Assembly (NCBI RefSeq): GCF_001678675.1
Contig: NZ_LZRN01000005.1
Span: 1 to 64,000, forward strand
Direction: 5' to 3'
DNA length: 64,000 bases
From: Gelidibacter algens
GTDB lineage: Bacteria > Bacteroidota > Bacteroidia > Flavobacteriales > Flavobacteriaceae
Positions 56,887-64,000 of this stretch are shown piece by piece. Every line of letters starts with the position of its first letter. Positions within the stretch are counted from its first letter, which is position 1. The position numbers and the translations under genes are program-made. The notes under the pieces were generated by a model. The model saw nothing but the letters and a program-made list of their open reading frames with translations, had not been told where the DNA came from and did not search any database.

Positions 56887-58062
56887 ATGTCTGATAATAA
56901 TGTTCAAATTTTTGATACCACTTTAAGGGATGGGGAGCAAGTTCCGGGATGTAAACTTAATACCAAGCAAAAATTGATAATTGCAGAGCACCTCGAAAAT
57001 TTGGGTGTAGATATCATTGAAGCTGGTTTTCCGGTTTCGAGTCCTGGCGATTTCAAATCGGTAGAGGAAATCTCAAAACTGATCAAACACACTACCGTTT
57101 GTGGATTGACCCGTGCGGTTGAAAATGATATTAAAGTAGCGGCGGAAGCTTTAAGATACGCGAAATATCCACGAATCCATACCGGTATTGGCACCTCAGC
57201 ATCACATATCAAATATAAATTCAATTCCAATCAAGATGCCATTATAGAACGTGCTTTTGAGGCTGTCAAATTTGCGAAATCCTTCGTGGAAGATGTCGAA
57301 TTTTATGCGGAAGATGCGGGACGTACAGACAACGAATTTTTAGCACGCATTTGTGAAATGGCCATTAAAGCCGGAGCAACCGTGTTGAATATTCCAGACA
57401 CCACAGGGTATTGTTTGCCTAGTGAATATGGCGCAAAAATAAAATATTTAAAAGAAAACGTAAAAGGTATTGAAAAGGCCATTTTGTCCTGTCATTGCCA
57501 TAATGATTTGGGATTGGCGACTGCCAATTCTATTGAAGGCGTCATCAATGGCGCAAGACAAATTGAATGCACCATTAACGGTATAGGCGAACGTGCCGGA
57601 AACACGGCACTTGAAGAAGTGGTGATGGTGCTGAAACAACACCCGTATCTCAACTTAGACACCAATATCAAAACACAAAATTTGTACGGTATCAGCCAAT
57701 TGGTTTCTGAAAGTATGGGCATCTATACCCAACCCAATAAAGCTATTGTTGGTGCCAACGCGTTTGCGCACAGTTCTGGGATCCATCAGGATGGGATGAT
57801 TAAGAATAGAGGAACTTATGAAATCATAAACCCAGCTGATGTTGGGGTTACAGAATCAGCTATCGTATTGACCGCGAGAAGTGGTCGTGCAGCCTTGGCT
57901 TACAGAGCTAAAAATGTGGGTTATGAATTGACAAAATTGCAATTGGATGATGTGTATGCCAATTTCTTGAATTTCGCTGATCAGAAGAAAGAAGTCAATG
58001 ACAAAGATATCCATCAAATCATTGAGACCAGTAAAGTGTATCAACAAATAATTTCAGCGTAA
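56887..58062 (+). CDS. leuA: 2-isopropylmalate synthase
   Basis: 391 residues from [18 protein letters not shown] (ATG 56887). An upstream ATG (56878) and TTG (56836) would add residues not typical of the family. First step of leucine synthesis: condensation of 2-ketoisovalerate with acetyl-CoA. Motifs: [47 protein letters not shown] and a short C-terminal part, without the long regulatory LeuA-dimer domain, so it belongs to the shorter form. First gene of leuA-leuC-leuD-leuB; leuC starts 2 bases after its stop. Confidence 0.94.
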   Translation: MSDNNVQIFDTTLRDGEQVPGCKLNTKQKLIIAEHLENLGVDIIEAGFPVSSPGDFKSVEEISKLIKHTTVCGLTRAVENDIKVAAEALRYAKYPRIHTGIGTSASHIKYKFNSNQDAIIERAFEAVKFAKSFVEDVEFYAEDAGRTDNEFLARICEMAIKAGATVLNIPDTTGYCLPSEYGAKIKYLKENVKGIEKAILSCHCHNDLGLATANSIEGVINGARQIECTINGIGERAGNTALEEVVMVLKQHPYLNLDTNIKTQNLYGISQLVSESMGIYTQPNKAIVGANAFAHSSGIHQDGMIKNRGTYEIINPADVGVTESAIVLTARSGRAALAYRAKNVGYELTKLQLDDVYANFLNFADQKKEVNDKDIHQIIETSKVYQQIISA

Positions 58063-58063
58063 G

Positions 58064-59446
58064 ATGGGAAAAACCTTATTTGATAAAGTTTGGGATGCAC
58101 ATGTGGTCGATAAGATAAAAGACGGCCCACAAATCTTGTACATCGATAAACATCTGATTCATGAAGTGACGAGTCCGCAAGCTTTTAATGAGCTTGAAGA
58201 GCGCCAGATTCCAGTATTCAGACCGAACCAGATTGTGGCCACGGCAGACCATAATACACCAACCTTAAATCAGCATTTACCAATAAAGGATGAGCTTTCA
58301 AGAAAACAGTTGGAACAGCTTTCTGAAAATTGCAAGAAGAACAATATTACCCTCTATGAGCTAGGGCATAAATATAACGGCATTGTACACGTCATGGCTC
58401 CAGAATTAGGGATCACTCAACCCGGAATGACCATTGTATGCGGCGACAGCCATACCTCAACACATGGTGCTTTTGGTACCATTGCGTTCGGTATCGGCAC
58501 CAGTCAAGTAGCGCAGGTTTTTGCAAGCCAATGTTTACTGCTTACAAAACCAAAGAGTTTGAGAGTCACCGTTAACGGAACGTTGAGAAATGGCGTGCTT
58601 TCTAAAGATGTTATTCTTTATATTATTTCTAAAATCGGCACCAATGCTGGCACAGGCTATTTTTGCGAATACGCCGGAGATGTTTTTGAAAATATGTCTA
58701 TGGAAGGCCGCATGACCGTTTGTAATATGAGTATTGAAATGGGCGCTCGTGGTGGGATGATTGCTCCTGATAAAACTACTTTTGAATATGTAAAAGGACG
58801 TGAATTTGCACCAAAAGGTGAAGTCTTCGATAAAAAAGTGGCCTATTGGAAAACCTTGCCAACAGATGCTGATGCCACATTTGACAAAGAATACCATTTT
58901 GATGCCGAGGATATTGAACCGATGGTGACCTACGGCACCAATCCGGGAATGGGCATCAAAATTTCTGAGTTTATTCCAGAAACCAGTGACGCCTCTTTCG
59001 AGAAAGCTTTGGAATATATGGACTTCAAAAAAGGGGAGACCTTGATTGGCAAACCGATTAATTTTGTTTTTATAGGAAGTTGCACCAATTCAAGAATAGA
59101 AGATTTTAGGATTGCTGCAGATTATATTAAGGGCAAACAAAAAGCAGATAATGTTACAGCATGGTTAGTCCCTGGAAGCAAGCAGGTAGAAGCTCAGATT
59201 ATTGAAGAAGGCTTAAAAATCATTTTTGATGATGCCGGATTTGAGTTGCGCCAACCCGGTTGCTCAGCATGTTTGGCGATGAACGATGATAAAATTCCGC
59301 AAGGCGAATATTGCGTTTCGACTTCCAACAGGAATTTTGAGGGCAGGCAAGGGCAAGGCGCGCGTACTATTTTAGCAAGTCCGTTAATGGCCGCTGCCAC
59401 TGCGGTTGAGGGGAAGATTATTGATATTACGAAACAATTGAATTAA
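58064..59446 (+). CDS. leuC: 3-isopropylmalate dehydratase large subunit
   Basis: 460 residues, aconitase superfamily. Isomerises 2-isopropylmalate to 3-isopropylmalate together with LeuD. The 4Fe-4S cysteines lie in [10 protein letters not shown] and [11 protein letters not shown]. Other typical parts: [25 protein letters not shown] and the end [18 protein letters not shown]. Complete and in the expected order after leuA. Confidence 0.96.
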   Translation: MGKTLFDKVWDAHVVDKIKDGPQILYIDKHLIHEVTSPQAFNELEERQIPVFRPNQIVATADHNTPTLNQHLPIKDELSRKQLEQLSENCKKNNITLYELGHKYNGIVHVMAPELGITQPGMTIVCGDSHTSTHGAFGTIAFGIGTSQVAQVFASQCLLLTKPKSLRVTVNGTLRNGVLSKDVILYIISKIGTNAGTGYFCEYAGDVFENMSMEGRMTVCNMSIEMGARGGMIAPDKTTFEYVKGREFAPKGEVFDKKVAYWKTLPTDADATFDKEYHFDAEDIEPMVTYGTNPGMGIKISEFIPETSDASFEKALEYMDFKKGETLIGKPINFVFIGSCTNSRIEDFRIAADYIKGKQKADNVTAWLVPGSKQVEAQIIEEGLKIIFDDAGFELRQPGCSACLAMNDDKIPQGEYCVSTSNRNFEGRQGQGARTILASPLMAAATAVEGKIIDITKQLN

Positions 59447-59548
59447 AACAGTAACTAACCTATAAGGTTTTTATCCCGAAGTGTCGGGACTGACAGGTTT
59501 GAATAATAAAATTAAATTTAAAAAAGTCCCCTTCGGGGATTTAGGGGA
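59447..59548. repeat. Dispersed hairpin repeats in the leuC-leuD gap
   Basis: Contains CCTATAAGG, the hairpin CCCGAAGTGTCGGG, and TCCCCTTCGGGGA close to the leuD start (its stem ends 8 bases before the ATG). A part AAACCTGTCAG-like is also present. Such intergenic repeats are common in this family. The hairpin next to the start could slow or terminate translation of leuD. Confidence 0.5.
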
Positions 59549-60136
59549 ATGGAAAAATTTAAAACACTAACAGCAACAGCAATCCCATTGGATATCGAGA
59601 ATGTCGATACCGATCAGATTATCCCTGCGCGTTTTTTAAAAGCCACCAACAGGGAAGGTTTTGGAGAAAATGCATTTAGAGATTGGCGTTTTCAAAAGGA
59701 GGGTACCGTCAATAATAACTTTGTGTTGAATCAATCTCAATTTGATGGTCCAATTTTAGTGGCCGGTGATAATTTTGGATGCGGCAGCAGCAGAGAACAT
59801 GCCGCTTGGGCATTAACCGATTACGGATTTAAAGTGATTGTCTCCAGTTTTTTTGCAGATATCTTTAAAGGCAACGCTCTTAATAATGGTTTACTTCCAG
59901 TTCAGGTGTCTCCTGAATTTTTAAAGGAATTAATGACCGCGATCAAAGTGACTCCTAAAACTGAAATAACTGTCGATTTAGAAGCGCAGACTATCGGAAT
60001 AAAAGATTCAAATCATAAAGAAGCTTTTGAGATTGACGCTTATAAAAAAACATGTATGATCAATGGATATGATGATATTGACTATTTGCTGAGTAAAAAA
60101 GAAAGTATTGAAGCATTTGAATTGAGTTTGCAGTAA
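59549..60136 (+). CDS. leuD: 3-isopropylmalate dehydratase small subunit
   Basis: 195 residues. Partner of LeuC; swivel domain of the aconitase fold. Hallmarks [12 protein letters not shown] near the N-terminus, [14 protein letters not shown] and NNGLLPVQ. Starts [23 protein letters not shown]. It follows leuC by 102 bases with a hairpin repeat between. Confidence 0.95.
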   Translation: MEKFKTLTATAIPLDIENVDTDQIIPARFLKATNREGFGENAFRDWRFQKEGTVNNNFVLNQSQFDGPILVAGDNFGCGSSREHAAWALTDYGFKVIVSSFFADIFKGNALNNGLLPVQVSPEFLKELMTAIKVTPKTEITVDLEAQTIGIKDSNHKEAFEIDAYKKTCMINGYDDIDYLLSKKESIEAFELSLQ

Positions 60137-60270
60137 ACACTGTTCTTAATGAAAGAATGTTGAAAAAAGAGAAAATAGGTTGTCAGGTCGAGCGCAGTCG
60201 AGATCAGATGTAAAGAACATTAACACTAATAATTGAAGGTTGGGTGAGATTCCTGCCTTCGCTGTAATTT
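60137..60270. repeat. Dispersed repeat in the leuD-leuB gap
   Basis: Includes GGTCGAGCGCAGTCGAGATC, an interrupted palindromic element of the type repeated in genomes of this family, followed by CCTGCCTTCGC, part of a second repeat type that also occurs upstream of argH and after dusB. No gene. It may weaken leuB expression relative to leuD. Confidence 0.5.
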
Positions 60271-61389
60271 ATGAAACTAAAAATAGCTGTATTGCCAGGA
60301 GATGGCGTAGGACCAGAAGTAACTGCACAAGCGGTTAAAGTTTTGAAGGCCATTGCACAAGAATTTGATCACACATTTCAATTCAAATACGCACCTGTTG
60401 GGGCTGTTGCAATTGATGAAACTGGGGAGCCGTTACCAAAAACAACCCTCGATTTATGTAAAGCCACAGATGCCATTTTGTTTGGCGCCATTGGCGATCC
60501 AAAATATGATAATGATCCGTCGGCCAAAGTGCGCCCGGAGCAAGGCTTGCTAAAGCTGCGCAAGGAATTAGGGTTGTATGCCAATATCAGACCAGTGAAA
60601 GCTTATGACACACTTTTGGATAAATCGCCCTTAAAAAGGCATATTATAAAAGGCACTGATATTTGCATTTATAGAGAGTTGACCGGTGGCATTTACTTTG
60701 GAGAGAAAAAACTCAGTGACGATGGCAATACGGCATCAGATCTATGTGAGTATACACGTGCAGAAATTGAACGCATCACACATTTGGCATTCAAATCTGC
60801 CCAGTCCAGAAAGCGTAAAGTGACCTTAGTGGATAAAGCCAATGTTTTGGAAAGTTCGCGTTTATGGCGAAGGGTGGTAACAGAAGTTTCACAAGAGTAC
60901 AAAGATGTCAAACTCGACTTCTTATTTGTTGATAATGCAGCGATGCAAATCATCTTAAACCCTAAACAATTTGATGTCATCTTAACAGAAAATATGTTTG
61001 GAGACATCATCAGCGACGAGGCGAGTGTTATAGGTGGCTCTATCGGTCTTTTGGCATCAGCGTCAGTTGGTGATTACTTTGCCATGTTTGAGCCAATTCA
61101 CGGCTCTTATCCGCAGGCAAAAGATTTGGGAATAGCCAACCCGATTGCGTCCATTTTATCCGCAGCCATGTTGTTGGATCATTTTGGGCTTTTTGAAGAA
61201 GCTGAATTGATTAGGGAAGGGGTGGAACGTTCGTTGAAGTTGAATATCACAACGCCAGATTTGAACACTAAATTCAATCACATATCAACAAGCAAAGTGG
61301 GCGATTTTATAGAAGATTTTATCAATAACCCGAAAGACAACAACATGAATTTTACAAACATTCACTTGGGACAATCTACTATTATTTAA
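60271..61389 (+). CDS. leuB: 3-isopropylmalate dehydrogenase
   Basis: 372 residues. NAD-dependent oxidative decarboxylation of 3-isopropylmalate, the last specific leucine step before transamination. Motifs LPGDGVGPEVTAQA, GAIGDPK, RELTGGIYFGEKK and NMFGDIISDEASVIGGSIGLLASASVGD, and EPIHGSYPQAKDLG. The final 20 residues (NNPKDNNMNFTNIHLGQ) are an added tail. The convergent terminator hairpin follows 40 bases later. Confidence 0.95.
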   Translation: MKLKIAVLPGDGVGPEVTAQAVKVLKAIAQEFDHTFQFKYAPVGAVAIDETGEPLPKTTLDLCKATDAILFGAIGDPKYDNDPSAKVRPEQGLLKLRKELGLYANIRPVKAYDTLLDKSPLKRHIIKGTDICIYRELTGGIYFGEKKLSDDGNTASDLCEYTRAEIERITHLAFKSAQSRKRKVTLVDKANVLESSRLWRRVVTEVSQEYKDVKLDFLFVDNAAMQIILNPKQFDVILTENMFGDIISDEASVIGGSIGLLASASVGDYFAMFEPIHGSYPQAKDLGIANPIASILSAAMLLDHFGLFEEAELIREGVERSLKLNITTPDLNTKFNHISTSKVGDFIEDFINNPKDNNMNFTNIHLGQSTII

Positions 61390-61428
61390 AATAAATTAGT
61401 TAGTCAGATTTAAATAGTAGAACTTCAG

Positions 61429-61454
61429 AAAAGCATCCTTTCACGGGTGCTTTT
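61429..61454. terminator. Bidirectional terminator between leuB and argH
   Basis: AAAAGCATCC, loop TTTCAC, GGGTGCTTTT: a 10-bp stem with one T-G pair and T-runs on both strands. It spans the argH stop (last codons encode KREKHP), so it serves leuB from the left and argH from the right. Confidence 0.7.
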
Positions 61455-62730
61455 CGCGTTTCGGAAACTTCGCTTTAATCTCCTCCAAACATAAATTCCC
61501 AATACTGCCTTTGTGGGTATGCGCTTTAGAAATATCCGGTTTATATGTTCCTTCCTGCACCTGTTTTCCAATAATTTGATAAGCTTCACGGAAACTCATT
61601 CCTCCTTCAACCAATGTATTAATGTTGTCAACCGTAAATAAATACTGGTATTTTGCATCGTTTAAATCGATGTCCTTAACTTCTATTTGTTGAATGGCGT
61701 AATTAAAAATATCCAAAATATCCTTCACATCGTTGATGGCCAAAATCATGTTCTCCTTTAACAACTGATAATCGCGATGGTAACCGCTTGGAAGATTATT
61801 GGTGATCAGTATCATCTCCGTATGTAGCGCTTGAATTTTATTGCACTTCCCTCGGATCAGTTCAAACACATCAGGATTCTTTTTGTGTGGCATGATGCTG
61901 CTTCCCGTAGTCAGCTCATCAGGAAAACTGATAAAGCTAAAATTTTGGCTCATATAGAGGCAAATATCCATCGCAAATCGGGCCATGGTATTGCACAAGC
62001 TTCCCAAGGTTAACGCAATGGTGCGCTCACTTTTGCCACGAGCCATTTGGGCTGCCACAACGTTGTACTTTAAGGTGGAAAATTTCAGTTCTTTGGTCGT
62101 CAATTCACGATCAATTCCGAAGGAACTGCCATAACCAGCTGCGGATCCCAACGGATTTTGATCTACCGTTTTTAAAGCAGCATTAAGCAGATAGACATCG
62201 TCAATAAGCACTTCGGCATAGGCTGAAAACCATAATCCGAAAGATGAAGGCATTGCCACCTGTAAATGCGTGTATCCAGGAAGCATTGCTTTTTTGTGGG
62301 TTTCGGCTAAGTTTAACAACGTGTTGAAAAAGACTTCTGTTTTGTCATAAATGAGTCCTAGATTATCTTTGTAATATAGCTGTAATGCCACTAAAACCTG
62401 ATCATTTCTTGAACGCGCGGTATGGATTTTTTTCCCGACTTCACCTAAAGTTTTGGTCAGTTCAAACTCAATTTTAGAGTGCACGTCTTCAAATTGTGCT
62501 TCTATTTCAAACGTACCATCTTCAATTTGTTCCGCCAAGATTTTTAAACCACCTTCTAATTTTGCTAATTCTTCTTTTGATAAAACACCAATAGATTCAA
62601 GCATTTTGGCGTGTGCCAAAGACGCTTGTATATCATATTTAGCGATATGCAAATCAATTTCCCTATCGTTTCCAACGGTAAATTGTTCTATTTTTTTATC
62701 AATACTAATTCCTTTATCCCAGAGTTTCAT
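61441..62730 (-). CDS. argH: Argininosuccinate lyase
   Basis: 429 residues from MKLWDKGISIDKKIEQFTVGNDRE. A further 12 residues (from 62766) are encoded by a dispersed repeat and are not expected. Last step of arginine synthesis: argininosuccinate to arginine plus fumarate. Fumarase/aspartase-type motifs: GKKIHTARSRNDQV, PGYTHLQVAMPSSFG, and the signature TGSSIMPHKKNPD. Followed by argE and argB genes on the same strand. Confidence 0.95.
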   Translation of the reverse strand: MKLWDKGISIDKKIEQFTVGNDREIDLHIAKYDIQASLAHAKMLESIGVLSKEELAKLEGGLKILAEQIEDGTFEIEAQFEDVHSKIEFELTKTLGEVGKKIHTARSRNDQVLVALQLYYKDNLGLIYDKTEVFFNTLLNLAETHKKAMLPGYTHLQVAMPSSFGLWFSAYAEVLIDDVYLLNAALKTVDQNPLGSAAGYGSSFGIDRELTTKELKFSTLKYNVVAAQMARGKSERTIALTLGSLCNTMARFAMDICLYMSQNFSFISFPDELTTGSSIMPHKKNPDVFELIRGKCNKIQALHTEMILITNNLPSGYHRDYQLLKENMILAINDVKDILDIFNYAIQQIEVKDIDLNDAKYQYLFTVDNINTLVEGGMSFREAYQIIGKQVQEGTYKPDISKAHTHKGSIGNLCLEEIKAKFPKREKHP

Positions 62731-62766
62731 ACAAATTCCTGCGAAGGCAGTAATCCCTACCTTCAT
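62731..62766. repeat. Dispersed CCTGCCTTCGCAGG-type repeat before argH
   Basis: On the minus strand GGGATTACTGCCTTCGCAGG lies directly before the argH ATG. It supplies the apparent N-terminal extension MKVGITAFAGIC. Related cores are at about 60258 and in 31345-31378. Confidence 0.5.
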
Positions 62767-62827
62767 TTTTTAATTATTTTTCTATTGACATCAAGTTTTG
62801 AATTATTCCTACACCAAGTCTTAATTC

Positions 62828-63913
62828 TCAAATCTTAATACTTAATTCTATCTTTAATATTTTCTTCAATAATTGAATATACAACCCAATCCCTTCCTCA
62901 ATCTCATTAATATAAATAAATTCATCTGCCGAATGTGAGCGCGTACTATCTCCTGGGCCCAATTTTAACGACGGACAGCTCAAAACTGCTTGATCTGAAA
63001 GCGTTGGTGAGCCGTAAGTTTCTCGTCCCAAAGCGATGCCTGCTTTTACCAATTCATGATCTTTAGGAATTGAAGACGAATTTAATCGGATACTTCTCGG
63101 AATAATGCTGCTGCAAGGCGACTCCTTTTGAAGAATCTCGACAATTTCAGCATTGGTATAGCAATCATTCACCCGCACATCCACTACCAAATCCACTTCA
63201 GCAGGTATAGCGTTGTGCTGTTTTCCCGCATTTATCTGGGACACTGTTACTTTAACTTCGCCCAAAGCAGCAGATACCTTTTCAAATTTATAATCTTTAA
63301 ACCATTGTAGCACTTTAATGCTGTTATAAATGGCATTATCTTCATTAGGATGGGCCGCATGGCTTGGCGTTCCTTTTACTTTGGCATCAAAAACGACAAG
63401 GCCTTTTTCGGCAATGGCGAGTTGCATCAAGGTAGGTTCTCCCACAATGGCGACATCTATTTTAGGGATGACCTTCAGCATGCTGTTCAGTCCATTGGGG
63501 CCGCTGCTTTCTTCTTCTGCGGAAGCGACCATCACCAAATTGTACAGTAAGTCTTGATGCTCATAAAAATAAGTAAACGTAGCGATAAGAGACACCAAAC
63601 AGCCTCCAGCGTCATTACTCCCCAAACCATATAATTTGCCGTCTTCAACAATGGCCTTAAAAGGATCTTTGGTGTAAGCGGTATTAGGCTTTACTGTGTC
63701 GTGGTGGGAATTGAGCAATAATGTGGGTTTGGAAACGTCAAAATGTTTATTGGTTGCCCAAACATTGTTTATCGTCCTTGTATAGTCAATAGTATAGTTT
63801 TGAAACCATTGCTCAATAAGCAATGCCGTTTGAACTTCTTCTGATGAAAAGGAAGAAGTTTCGATCAAATTTTTGAGCAATGCAATGGCATCTGTCGTTA
63901 GCTTTTGTGTCAT
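62828..63913 (-). CDS. argE: M20-type deacylase, probable ArgE (acetyl- or succinylornithine deacetylase)
   Basis: 361 residues. Zinc-dependent M20/ArgE-DapE fold: LLLNSHHDTVKPN (His/Asp ligands), GLGSNDAGGCLVS, ASAEEESSGPNG (catalytic Glu and metal Glu) and RSHSADEFIYINEI near the C-terminus. Removes the N-acyl group in arginine synthesis; in this phylum the acyl group may be succinyl, which sequence alone does not tell. Overlaps the argB stop by 4 bases (ATGA), so translationally coupled. Confidence 0.9.
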   Translation of the reverse strand: MTQKLTTDAIALLKNLIETSSFSSEEVQTALLIEQWFQNYTIDYTRTINNVWATNKHFDVSKPTLLLNSHHDTVKPNTAYTKDPFKAIVEDGKLYGLGSNDAGGCLVSLIATFTYFYEHQDLLYNLVMVASAEEESSGPNGLNSMLKVIPKIDVAIVGEPTLMQLAIAEKGLVVFDAKVKGTPSHAAHPNEDNAIYNSIKVLQWFKDYKFEKVSAALGEVKVTVSQINAGKQHNAIPAEVDLVVDVRVNDCYTNAEIVEILQKESPCSSIIPRSIRLNSSSIPKDHELVKAGIALGRETYGSPTLSDQAVLSCPSLKLGPGDSTRSHSADEFIYINEIEEGIGLYIQLLKKILKIELSIKI

Positions 63914-64000
63914 TTGGTAATGGTTGTAAAATTAGCTGCGGCGTCATATAACATTTCAGATTTACCGATACAGACTTTGTGAACGTTCTTTTCAATAGCA
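63910..64000 (-). CDS. argB: Acetylglutamate kinase, C-terminal end (cut by window)
   Basis: The window edge cuts the gene. Visible codons read AIEKNVHKVCIGKSEMLYDAAANFTTITK and stop, typical of the ArgB C-terminus. It phosphorylates N-acyl-glutamate. The stop TGA overlaps the argE start. Gene order argB-argE-argH fits the arginine cluster. Confidence 0.75.
   Translation of the reverse strand, partial: AIEKNVHKVCIGKSEMLYDAAANFTTITK

Noticed and set aside
62731..62766. 12-residue N-terminal extension of ArgH
   Set aside because: Encoded by a dispersed repeat; family members begin at the MKLWDKG segment.

Overview
The window looks like a chromosomal segment of a member of the Flavobacteriaceae (Bacteroidota). 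The evidence is low GC, almost no Shine-Dalgarno sequences, promoters of the TTG / TAnnTTTG type, many lipoproteins and SusC-like outer-membrane proteins, and typical family gene sets (leuACDB, argB-argE-argH, rnpA next to an S41 protease, rbfA next to a LolC/E-type permease, glgC-glgA). No ribosomal operon, IS element or CRISPR array was found. One tRNA (anticodon CAT) is present.

Layout. 1-5.4 kb: LysE-type exporter, a GIN-domain surface protein with a frameshifted signal peptide, a UPF0145 protein and RNase R on the minus strand. They are followed by an 890-base AT-rich gap with two DnaA-box-like sites and four GTTAAC-type palindromes. 5.4-7.2 kb: rpiB, a CDF metal exporter and an ElaA-like acetyltransferase. 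7.2-14.7 kb: a double-OmpA protein, S41 protease, rnpA, then an MBL hydrolase, S8 protease and M1 peptidase run. 14.8-23.2 kb: DUF202, an antiporter, glgC/glgA, a DUF4143 ATPase with an operator-like array, and lepA. 23.3-33.8 kb: TonB-type barrel, 62-bp repeats, a TolB-like lipoprotein, an M28 peptidase, DUF4345, an orphan Hcp, dusB, a permease, rbfA, mce and the tRNA.

34-49 kb is the accessory part. On the minus strand, an AraC regulator is followed by a repetitive phage-fibre-like protein, a metzincin-type protease, an NTF2-like protein, a decayed second AraC fragment, and two giant proteins of about 1680 and 1345 residues whose function I do not recognise. Neither the giants nor the protease and fibre-like protein has a signal peptide. 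A nearly identical 3'-flank motif follows both AraC copies and lies upstream of both transcription units, so one regulator may control both. This is the best candidate for an undescribed system. A poorly coding 1.4-kb stretch closes it.

49-64 kb returns to ordinary content: an MsbA-like ABC exporter, a glycosyltransferase, a small unlisted membrane protein, a frameshifted porin, phospholipase A, an unknown cytoplasmic protein, the leucine operon leuA-leuC-leuD-leuB, and the convergent arginine genes argH, argE and argB (cut by the window edge).

Three surface or envelope genes (GIN protein, TonB-type barrel, porin) have single-base breaks, two of them in homopolymers. Either the assembly carries homopolymer errors or these genes switch or decay by slippage; sequence alone cannot decide.
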